DNA of 13,705 nucleotides from the NCBI GenBank assembly GCA_013696785.1, contig JACCXW010000091.1, positions 1 through 13,705 of the forward strand, read 5' to 3'. Source of the stretch: Geodermatophilaceae bacterium. Its GTDB lineage: Bacteria > Actinomycetota > Actinomycetes > Mycobacteriales > Geodermatophilaceae. Position numbers and translations under genes: made by a program. The notes beneath the pieces are model-generated. The model was given only the letters and a program-made list of their open reading frames with translations, made no database searches and was not told the origin of the DNA. Below, in pieces: positions 7,625 to 13,705 of this stretch; position 1 is the stretch's first letter; each line of letters opens with the position of its first letter.

Positions 7625-7654
7625 ATCATAGGGCGCCCGCCAACTGCGTGTCAG
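7625..7654 (-). promoter_or_regulatory. Predicted vegetative promoter of the kinase gene
   Basis: On the minus strand, CTGACA (7649-7654) and TATGAT (7625-7630) are separated by 18 bp. Each matches five of six consensus bases of the main sigma factor. Transcription would begin near 7618, leaving a leader of about 28 nt that contains the GGGAGGG ribosome site before GTG 7590. Confidence 0.55.
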
Positions 7655-7898
7655 CGCTATTCGGTCGCGCATGTCCTGCACGGCGGGCCAGCCTGAGGTC
7701 TGCCGTCACAGGAGATGAGCAGGCCCGGCCGTCGGTGATACATGCAGCCGCCGGATCGGGCTGGAGTCGGTATCACCCGACCGCTGCAGAGACCGAATGA
7801 GACGCCCGGCTCCGTGCCAGCTCGGATGTCACGGGGGGCCCCGATCCGTACCGTCGCCTCGTCCAGGGGCGTTGGTGACCTTGCGGGAAGGGACTGGC

Positions 7899-8781
7899 AT
7901 GACGCGGACGATCATGGACCCGGGGGGTCGAGGCGCGGCCCTTCGTGCGCGGCGATCGTGCGCCGGTGTGGGGCCTGGTCGACCTGCAGCGGCGTCCGGA
8001 CCGGCTGCTGGGACTCTTCGCCCACCCCGACGGCGAGGTGTTCTGCATTGCCGGCACGATCGGGCGCTGCGCCGAGGCAGGTGCGAGTACGGCGATCGTG
8101 TCGCTCACGAGAGGCGAGGCAGGACAGATCCGAGACGCCGCGGCGGCGACGAGACGCACGCTCGGCGCGACCCGATCGACTGAGCTGACCCAGGCCGCGC
8201 AGGCCCTAGGGGTGGCCATGTGAGTTGCCTCGACATGGGCGACGGAACTCTGGCGCAACGTCCGCTCGAAGAAGTCGCGGCGGCGGTGCGTGGTGTCATC
8301 GATCTCTTCGCGCCGGACGTGGTGGTGACGTTCGGCCCGGACGGCGCGTTCGGCCATCCCGATCACGTCACGTCGTGCCTTGCGACCATGGAGGCGATCC
8401 GGACGATGCCGGACCCGCCTCGGCTACTGCACGCACGGTTTCCGACGCACGAACAGCTCCTGCTCGACCTGCTCGTCGAATGGCTGACGTCGACCGAACA
8501 GCGGTTCAGCGGTACCGCCGCGTTCGGTCACGCCCTCAAACTCTTCGCCGACGGTTCCTCGATGCTCGGGTTCGCAGCCGATCACCTCACGGTCGAATGG
8601 TTCCCGGCCGGTGGCCTCGTCATCGAACAGGGAGAGGCCGCGAACGAACTGTTCATGTCTGGCATCGGTGTGCTGATCCTGTCCCAGTATCAAGCTCGAC
8701 CTCGCCATCGAACCTGGCACCCACCGCCGCGTGCTCGCCGTGCTGGCGTATCGGCGAGTGGCCGCCCGACCCCACCACTGA
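7899..8781 (+). pseudogene. Broken PIG-L (LmbE) deacetylase fused to a cyclic-nucleotide-binding domain
   Basis: An AAGGG ribosome site (7888-7892) precedes ATG 7899. The reading then has to change frame near a run of six G (7922-7927) to reach VWGLVDLQRRPDRLLGLFAHPDGE, and again at 8217-8222, where ALGVA is followed by TGA and SCLDMGDGTL resumes in another frame. The second part keeps VVTFGPDGAFGHPDH, the second zinc motif of PIG-L enzymes, and then FPAGGLVIEQGEAANELF, typical of the start of a cyclic-nucleotide-binding domain; similarity fades after about 8660. The first zinc motif reads AHPDGE instead of AHPDDE: one base (8033) changes the metal-binding Asp to Gly. Frame breaks plus a lost metal ligand indicate a dead gene. 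An intact relative would be an N-deacetylase of the MshB/PIG-L superfamily. The end point is uncertain; 8683-8781 is an unassigned open tail. Confidence 0.7.
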
Positions 8782-8792
8782 TTGTTCTGCTG

Positions 8793-10844
8793 TTAGGGCG
8801 ACGCCGGCTCCGGGGTCGGCTTGGCAACCAATGTGAGCACGTCGTACGTCGCCACGACAGCGTCGTCCTGATTCGTGACGACTGCGTCCCAGCGGACCTC
8901 GCCGTACTCGGCCCCGGCCCGCGGTGAGATCTGCTTCGCGGTGAGGACCACCGAAAGCGCGTCGCCGGGCTTGGCCGGAGTGAGGAATCGAAGACTGTCC
9001 ACGCCGTAGTTCGCCAGTACCGGTCCGGGGTCCGGGTCGACGAACAAGCCCGCCGCGAGGGACACGATGTAGTAGCCGTGAGCCACCCGGCCGCCGAAGA
9101 ACGGATTGGCAGCCGCCGCTTCTTCGTCCATGTGCGCGTAGAACGTGTCGCCGGTGAACTCCGCGAAGTGCTCGATGTCGGCAAGCGTCACCTCGCGCGG
9201 GCCGGCCTTGATCGTGTCGCCGATCCGTAGCTCGGCGAGGTTCTTCCGGAACGGGTGTACGCCGTCGTCATGACGTCGTGCCCCGGTCACCCAACGGCCG
9301 CCGATCGCCGTCAGCATGTCCGGGCTGCCCTGTACTGCGGTGCGCTGCATGTGGTGCAGCACGCCCCGGATGCCGCCTAGTTCCTCACCCCCGCCCGCCC
9401 GGCCCGGACCGCCGTGGACCAGATTCGGCAGCGGGGATCCGTGCCCGGTGGACTCCTTCGCACAGTCGCGGTCCAGCACGAGGATCCGGCCGTGCCACGG
9501 CGCTGCGCCCAACACGATCTCGCGCGCCACCTGCGGATCGTGCGTGACGACGGAGCCAACCAGGCTGCCGCGGCCCCGAGCAGCCAGCGCGACGGCGTCG
9601 GCGACAGAGTTGTAGGGGAGCACGGTGCTTACCGGACCGAACGCCTCGACGTCGTGGGGCGCGGCGGCCGATGTGTCGTCGCAGACCAGTAGCAGCGGCG
9701 GCAGAAATGCGCCTCGATCGGCGTCCGCATCCTGGACGGCGAAGTCGTCCGGATCGCCGTACACGAGCCGGCCGGCGTCGGTCAGCGCCTTGAGCGAGCG
9801 CAGCACCTCCTCCCGCTGACCGAGGCTCGCCAGCGCACCCATCGTCACGTCATCGGCTGCCGGGTTGCCGACGACAACTCTCCCGAGCCGCTCCCGGGTG
9901 GCTTCCACGACGTCGTTCAGTGCGGTCGCCGGGACCAGGGCACGGCGGATCGCCGTACACTTCTGCCCGGCTTTGACCGTCATCTCGGTCACCAGCTGCT
10001 TGACGAACAGGTCGAACTCCGGCGTGCCCACGACGGCGTCCGGACCGAGGATCGAGCAGTTCAGCGAGTCGGCCTCGGCGTTGAACCGAACCGCCTCGGC
10101 CTGTACGACGGGATGCGAGCGCAACTTCTGCGCAGTCGCCGCGGAGCCGGTGAAGAACACGAGGTCTTGGCTGCCCAGATGGCCCAGGACGCCGGCCGCG
10201 CTGCCGCAGAGCAGCTGCACCGATCCGTCCGGCAGCAGGCCGCTCGCGATGATCCGGCGGAACACGAGTTCGGTGAGATATGCCGTCTGGCTCGCCGGTT
10301 TCACGACGGTCGGGACGCCGGCGAGGAACGCGGGCGCGAACTTCTCCAACATCCCCCACACCGGGAAGTTGAACGCGTTGATCTGCACGACCACGCCGAG
10401 TCGCGACGTGTAGACGTGCTGTCCGAGGAAGGTTCCACCGCGGCCGGCCGGCTCCGGCTGGCCGTCCAGGACGATGGTGTCGTTCGGCAGCTCGCGGCGA
10501 CCCTTGCTGGAGTAGCTGAACAGGGTGCCGAGCCCACCGTCGATGTCGAAGGCGTTGTCCCCTCGGGTGGCGCCGGTCCTGGTCGACAGCGCGTAGAACT
10601 CGTCCTTGTCCGCGCCCAGTTTCGTCGCCAGCTCCTTGAGGATGACGGCACGCTGGTGGAATGTCAGCTCCCGCAGGGCAGGCCCGCCGACCGTCCGTCC
10701 GTAGTGGAGCATCGCCGGTACGTCGAGGCCGGCGCTGGAGATCCGGGCCACTTCTTCGCCGGTGACAGCATCGGTCAGGGGCGTCCCGGCGTCCCCGGCG
10801 GCGTACCAGCCGCCGGCCACGTAACTCTCCAGCAGTGCTGCCAT
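8793..10844 (-). CDS. paaZ: PaaZ, bifunctional oxepin-CoA hydrolase / aldehyde dehydrogenase
   Basis: This 683-residue enzyme of aerobic phenylacetate catabolism has an N-terminal aldehyde dehydrogenase (about 1-515) and a C-terminal MaoC-like hot-dog hydratase (about 535-680). The hydratase opens oxepin-CoA to a semialdehyde, and the dehydrogenase oxidises it to 3-oxo-5,6-dehydrosuberyl-CoA with NADP. Seen: the general base Glu257 in NAEADS, the nucleophile Cys296 in GQKCTAIRR, and the hydratase pair Asp566/His571 in TGDTFYAHMDEE, followed by FFGGRVAHGY. Spacing matches E. coli PaaZ (Glu256, Cys295, Asp561, His566), and length is normal (about 680). The ATG start has AAGGA about 10 bases upstream. 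It is the last gene of the paaK-regulator-paaZ operon, 20 bp after the regulator stop. Both active sites look intact. Confidence 0.96.
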   Translation of the reverse strand: MAALLESYVAGGWYAAGDAGTPLTDAVTGEEVARISSAGLDVPAMLHYGRTVGGPALRELTFHQRAVILKELATKLGADKDEFYALSTRTGATRGDNAFDIDGGLGTLFSYSSKGRRELPNDTIVLDGQPEPAGRGGTFLGQHVYTSRLGVVVQINAFNFPVWGMLEKFAPAFLAGVPTVVKPASQTAYLTELVFRRIIASGLLPDGSVQLLCGSAAGVLGHLGSQDLVFFTGSAATAQKLRSHPVVQAEAVRFNAEADSLNCSILGPDAVVGTPEFDLFVKQLVTEMTVKAGQKCTAIRRALVPATALNDVVEATRERLGRVVVGNPAADDVTMGALASLGQREEVLRSLKALTDAGRLVYGDPDDFAVQDADADRGAFLPPLLLVCDDTSAAAPHDVEAFGPVSTVLPYNSVADAVALAARGRGSLVGSVVTHDPQVAREIVLGAAPWHGRILVLDRDCAKESTGHGSPLPNLVHGGPGRAGGGEELGGIRGVLHHMQRTAVQGSPDMLTAIGGRWVTGARRHDDGVHPFRKNLAELRIGDTIKAGPREVTLADIEHFAEFTGDTFYAHMDEEAAAANPFFGGRVAHGYYIVSLAAGLFVDPDPGPVLANYGVDSLRFLTPAKPGDALSVVLTAKQISPRAGAEYGEVRWDAVVTNQDDAVVATYDVLTLVAKPTPEPASP

Positions 10845-10864
10845 CTATCTCACGTCCTTGACGG

Positions 10865-11473
10865 TCATGGGTCCCGGTCCGGCGAGTCGGTACGACGCAA
10901 TCCCCTCAGCGACAAGGTGATGACCGCCTCTGCCAGCTCGTCCGGGCGCAGGGCGCGGCTCGGGCGGTACCAGTCGATGAGCGAGTTCACGGTGCCGAAG
11001 AGCAGCCGGGCGGTCAGCGCGGGATCGACATCGGGGCGCAGGCTGCCTTCCTCGACCGCGGCGCGCACCACGTCGGTGAGCAGGTGATCGAGTTCGCGGC
11101 GTCTGGCCATCGCCCGTCGCTCCGCGTCGGTGTTGCCGCGTACGCGCAGCAGCAGTGTCACGAACGGCAATTCTGCGACGAGCACCCGGACACTGCCGCG
11201 TAGCACCGACTCCAGCCGGGCGACAGCGGTCTCGCCCAGCGGCTCGGTCACCACGGCGGCGAGGGCATCGAGGGCGCGGTCCACTGCGAGCTGGAGCAGT
11301 TCGGTCTTGCTGCTCACATGGTGGTAGATCGCCGACTTGCTGATGCCGAGCCGGGCGGCGAGATCCTCCATGCTCGTGCCGTCGTACCCGCGCTCGTTGA
11401 ACACGGTGACCGCCACGTGCAGCAGCGAGTCCAGGTCGTAGCCCGGCCGCCCCCGTCGTACCGAAGTCGTCAT
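10865..11473 (-). CDS. TetR-family regulator of the phenylacetate operon (PaaR-like)
   Basis: The 202-residue product is a standard TetR-type repressor. The N-terminal helix-turn-helix spans about 33-53 (TSMEDLAARLGISKSAIYHH), after a basic start MTTSVRRGRP. The remainder is a helical ligand-binding and dimerisation domain. Its ATG overlaps the TGA of paaK (ATGA), and paaZ follows 20 bp later, so it is co-transcribed with the genes it most likely controls. TetR-type PaaR repressors of actinobacterial phenylacetate genes release DNA on binding phenylacetyl-CoA; the same role is inferred here from position. A fitting palindrome lies upstream of paaK at 12852-12869, which would make the regulator autoregulatory. 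The DNA-binding domain is certain; the ligand is inferred. Confidence 0.9.
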   Translation of the reverse strand: MTTSVRRGRPGYDLDSLLHVAVTVFNERGYDGTSMEDLAARLGISKSAIYHHVSSKTELLQLAVDRALDALAAVVTEPLGETAVARLESVLRGSVRVLVAELPFVTLLLRVRGNTDAERRAMARRRELDHLLTDVVRAAVEEGSLRPDVDPALTARLLFGTVNSLIDWYRPSRALRPDELAEAVITLSLRGLRRTDSPDRDP

Positions 11474-12792
11474 CGGCGATCGATCAGGCGCTGCAACTTG
11501 CCCTGCGACCGTTCCAACGTCTCCGGGTCGACAACCTCGCAGTCCACGCTCACGCCGACGTTGTCCTTGACCGCGCCGACGAGTTCCGCCGCGGCGGTGG
11601 CGCGGCGTTCCGCGGGGCAGTCCGGCCGTGCCTCGACGCGGACTGTCAGGTGGTCCATCCGGCCGTGGCGGGACAGCTGCAGCTGGAAATGCGGTGCCAG
11701 CCCGGGGATCCGCAACACGATCTCCTCGAGCTGTGTCGGAAAGACGTTGACGCCCCGCAAGATGATGAGGTCGTCGCTGCGGCCGGTCACCTTCTCCATC
11801 CGCCGCATCGACGGCCGCGCGCTGCCGGGCAGCAACCGGGTCAGGTCACGGGTGCGGTAGCGGATGATCGGCAGCGCCTGCTTGGTGAGGCTGGTGAACA
11901 GCAACTCGCCCTTGTCGCCCGCGGGCAGGACGTGCTCCTCGATCGGATCGATGACCTCGGGCAGGAAGTGGTCCTCCCAGATGTGCAGGCCGTCCTTGGT
12001 CTCCACGCATTCGTTCGCGACACCCGGGCCCATCACCTCGGACAGCCCGTAGATGTCCACCGCGTCGATGTCGGCGCGTTCCTCGATCTCCGAGCGCATC
12101 TGCTCGGTCCACGGCTCGGCTCCGAAGATGCCCGTCTTCAGCGAGCTGGTGCGCGGGTCGATGCCCTGCCGTTCGAACTCGTCGAGGACGGTCAGGAAGT
12201 ACGACGGGGTGACCATGATGACCTCGGGTTCGAAGTCGACGATCAGCTGGACCTGCCTCGGGGTCATGCCGCCGGACAGCGGGATGACGGTGCAGCCCAG
12301 CCGCTCGGCGCCGTAGTGCGCGCCAAGCCCGCCGGTGAACAGGCCATAGCCGTAGGCGACGTGCACGCGGTGTCCCGGGCGGCCGCCGGAGGCGCGGATC
12401 GAGCGGGCCATCACGCTGGCCCAGCTCTCGATGTCCCGGGCGGTGTAGCCGACCACCGTCGGCTTGCCGGTTGTTCCGCTGGAGGCATGGATCCTGCTGA
12501 CCTCCTCGCGGGGTACGGCAAACATCCCGAACGGGTATCCCTCGCGAAGGTCCGCCTTGGTCGTGAAGGGGAACTTCGCCAGATCGTCCAGTTCGCGGCA
12601 GTCATCCGGATGTACGCCGGCATCGTCGAACTTGCGCCGGTAGAGGGCGACGTTGTCGTAGGCGTGGCGCAACGTCCACCGCAGGCGTTCGAGCTGCAGC
12701 GAGCGCAACTCGTCGATCGACATCCGCTCTTCGGGATCGAGCAACTCCGTGGCCGGAGCGACGCCCAGCCGGCGGTCGGCCGAGATGGTCAC
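11470..12792 (-). CDS. paaK: Phenylacetate-CoA ligase PaaK
   Basis: This 440-residue adenylate-forming enzyme activates phenylacetate with ATP and CoA to phenylacetyl-CoA, the first step of the pathway. Seen: the P-loop SSGTTGKPTVVGY (104-116), YGYGLFTGG (147-155), DIYGLSEVMGPG (246-257), the adenylate-binding RTRDL (313-317), VTGRSDD (335-341), and the C-terminal lysine motif ERSQGKLQRL (427-436). Length and motif order are normal for PaaK. The GTG start at 12792 has GGAGG eight bases upstream (12801-12805 on the plus strand). It is the promoter-proximal gene of the operon, followed by the overlapping tetR gene and paaZ. The genes for the ring epoxidase and the downstream beta-oxidation steps are not in this window. 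No damage is visible. Confidence 0.96.
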   Translation of the reverse strand: MTISADRRLGVAPATELLDPEERMSIDELRSLQLERLRWTLRHAYDNVALYRRKFDDAGVHPDDCRELDDLAKFPFTTKADLREGYPFGMFAVPREEVSRIHASSGTTGKPTVVGYTARDIESWASVMARSIRASGGRPGHRVHVAYGYGLFTGGLGAHYGAERLGCTVIPLSGGMTPRQVQLIVDFEPEVIMVTPSYFLTVLDEFERQGIDPRTSSLKTGIFGAEPWTEQMRSEIEERADIDAVDIYGLSEVMGPGVANECVETKDGLHIWEDHFLPEVIDPIEEHVLPAGDKGELLFTSLTKQALPIIRYRTRDLTRLLPGSARPSMRRMEKVTGRSDDLIILRGVNVFPTQLEEIVLRIPGLAPHFQLQLSRHGRMDHLTVRVEARPDCPAERRATAAAELVGAVKDNVGVSVDCEVVDPETLERSQGKLQRLIDRR

Positions 12793-12848
12793 CGTTGATG
12801 CCTCCGACGAGTCAGGTTGCCGGGCGGGAGTCGCCTGCGGCGAAAACT

Positions 12849-12992
12849 CTAACTGACCGAATGGTCGGTGGCGGGGCGGCTACGCTCGCCCTGGTTTTGC
12901 GCCACCAGCCGTTCGAATGCGTCCGCGTCGCCGCCGCGCGCCGTGGCCAGCAGGTCGGCTTCACCGGACTGCGGCGCAGGAGAGGCGTCCAC
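12849..12992 (-). pseudogene. N-terminal stub of an ECF sigma factor
   Basis: A 47-codon frame from GTG 12992 reads GEADLLATARGGDADAFERL followed by VAQNQGE, which closely resembles the beginning of region 2 in actinobacterial ECF sigma factors (typically DLLAAARGGDEDAFRRLVEPHRGE). The similarity stops where the core helix that contacts RNA polymerase should continue, and the frame closes at TAG 12849. At least 80% of a normal sigma factor is missing. Its last six sense codons are exactly the operator palindrome of the paa operon. It lies downstream of the broken reductase gene in the same direction; such pairs (sigma factor next to a RibD/DHFR-like protein) occur in actinomycetes. It is most likely a remnant truncated by the junction with the paa operon. 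Confidence 0.5.
12852..12869. promoter_or_regulatory. Palindromic TetR-type operator upstream of paaK
   Basis: On the minus strand the site reads ACCGACC-ATTC-GGTCAGT, two 7-bp half-sites around a 4-bp spacer with a single mismatch to perfect symmetry. This is the general shape of operators bound by actinobacterial TetR repressors of CoA-ester catabolism. It lies about 60 bp upstream of the paaK GTG, a position where binding could block the promoter, and is the best candidate target for the regulator encoded within the operon. No clear -35/-10 pair is visible; TAGAGT directly downstream is a weak -10 candidate. Confidence 0.6.
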
Positions 12993-13071
12993 CAGGGCAA
13001 CCCTAGAACCTGCCGCGATCTCACCTGATCGCACGCGGCAAGGCCCGGAGGCGGCGGCGAGTACTACCCGG

Positions 13072-13663
13072 TCACGGCTTGCGAACGTCGTACATGAGGT
13101 GCAGCACGCGGTTGCCCTCGATGATCCGCGGGTCTGCCAACATGCGCTGCGCGCCGGTGAACGATCCGAAGAAGCGCTTTCGTTGCCCAGCAGGACCGGC
13201 ACCACATTGAAGTGCACCTCGTCGACCACGCCGGCCTCGACGGCTTGCCCTCCGACGTCGCCGGCAGTCACCGACACGTCGCCATCGCCGGCGGCCGCCC
13301 GAGCCTGCTCGATCGCGCTCGCGACACCGTCGGTGACGAACGTGAACGGGGCATCGGGGAAGGGCCAGTCCGTGGGCGGTTCGTGGGTGACGACAAAGAC
13401 GTGGTCGCCGGCTGCCGGCACCCCGTTCCAACCGTTCGTGATGTCGAACAGGTGTCGACCGATCACCACCGCCCGGACGTCGCCCAGACCGAGCCGATGG
13501 ACTCCGCGCTGGCGGGGCTCACATGGACGACCCGGTCAGGGTCACTCATGGTCATGGCGATGTCGCCGTTTCCGTACCAGTCGAACAGCGGACCGACGAT
13601 GTCGTTCTCATCCGCGACGAACCCGTCCAGGGACACCGCGGCCACCACCATCACCTTGCCCAC
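13072..13663 (-). pseudogene. Dihydrofolate-reductase/RibD-like protein, broken by two frameshifts
   Basis: Three frames together reconstruct one reductase of the RibD C-terminal/DHFR-like family of about 195 residues. Part 1, from GTG 13663 with an AGAGGAA ribosome site, contains MVVAAVSLDGFVADEN and runs to a TGA at 13463. Part 2 contains VVIGRHLFDITNGW, VFVVTHEPP, and DEVHFNVVPVLLGN. Part 3 contains KRFFGSFTGAQRML and ends LHLMYDVRKP at TGA 13072. The first break is near 13468-13475. The second is near 13180-13182, where restoring one G would give LLGNGKRFFG. Family members bind NADPH and reduce pterin- or flavin-related substrates, but most are uncharacterised. Without correction no functional protein is made. 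A sequencing error cannot be excluded, though two independent breaks favour a pseudogene. Confidence 0.75.
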
Positions 13664-13705
13664 GAGGTCGGCTTCCTCTGCCGTCGTGCCCGCGTCCGCG
13701 GGCAA

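Noticed and set aside
7631..7898. Gene or RNA in the gap between kinase and broken deacetylase
   Set aside because: Apart from the kinase promoter and the ribosome site of the broken gene, I see no coding motifs, tRNA or repeats.
7773..8366. 197-codon minus-strand frame opposite the broken deacetylase
   Set aside because: No domain is visible, while the plus strand carries clear PIG-L motifs.
8801..8826. Possible hairpin at the 3' end of paaZ
   Set aside because: Imperfect GC-rich repeat inside the coding sequence with no T-run; not supportable as a terminator.
13689..13702. Perfect inverted repeat CCCGCG-TC-CGCGGG at the right edge
   Set aside because: Six-base GC stems with a 2-base loop occur often by chance here; there is no T-run and the neighbouring gene is outside the window.

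Overview
The window is uniformly high-GC DNA. Its codon use, frequent GTG starts, a transmembrane Ser/Thr protein kinase, a mycothiol-ligase-like protein and TetR-controlled phenylacetate genes all point to an actinomycete chromosome. I cannot name the genus from the sequence alone.

Layout. (1) Positions 1-4296 (minus strand) form a tight three-gene sulfur/redox operon. It is transcribed from a CstB-like persulfide dioxygenase/rhodanese (2890-4296), through a fused four-cluster ferredoxin plus NrfD-type membrane anchor (1368-2879), into a DMSO-reductase-family molybdoenzyme that runs off the left edge (1-1371). (2) A cysteinyl-tRNA-synthetase/MshC-like ligase (4337-5518, plus) is divergent from it across only 40 bp. 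(3) Positions 5519-5694 hold a gene fragment and an imperfect second copy of the ligase's 3' end. (4) A Ser/Thr kinase with a C-terminal beta-propeller (5695-7590, minus) has its own recognisable promoter. (5) Positions 7899-8781 (plus) hold a broken PIG-L deacetylase/cyclic-nucleotide-binding fusion. (6) Positions 8793-12792 (minus) hold an intact phenylacetate operon, paaK - tetR regulator - paaZ, with a palindromic TetR-type operator at 12852-12869. (7) Positions 12849-13663 (minus) hold two more broken genes: the N-terminal stub of an ECF sigma factor and a dihydrofolate-reductase/RibD-like gene with two frameshifts.

How the parts fit. In the left operon the dioxygenase should oxidise low-molecular-weight persulfides to sulfite or thiosulfate. 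The molybdoenzyme with its FeS/NrfD membrane module would exchange electrons between an inorganic sulfur species and the quinone pool. The molybdoenzyme shows no Tat signal, so a cytoplasmic active site, as in SoeABC sulfite-oxidising enzymes, is the arrangement I favour; the substrate is inference. The neighbouring MshC-like ligase may tie this to low-molecular-weight thiol chemistry. In the right half, paaK activates phenylacetate to its CoA ester and paaZ opens the oxepin-CoA ring and oxidises the resulting aldehyde. The ring epoxidase and beta-oxidation genes are not in this window. The decayed genes on both sides of the paa operon suggest past rearrangement around it.
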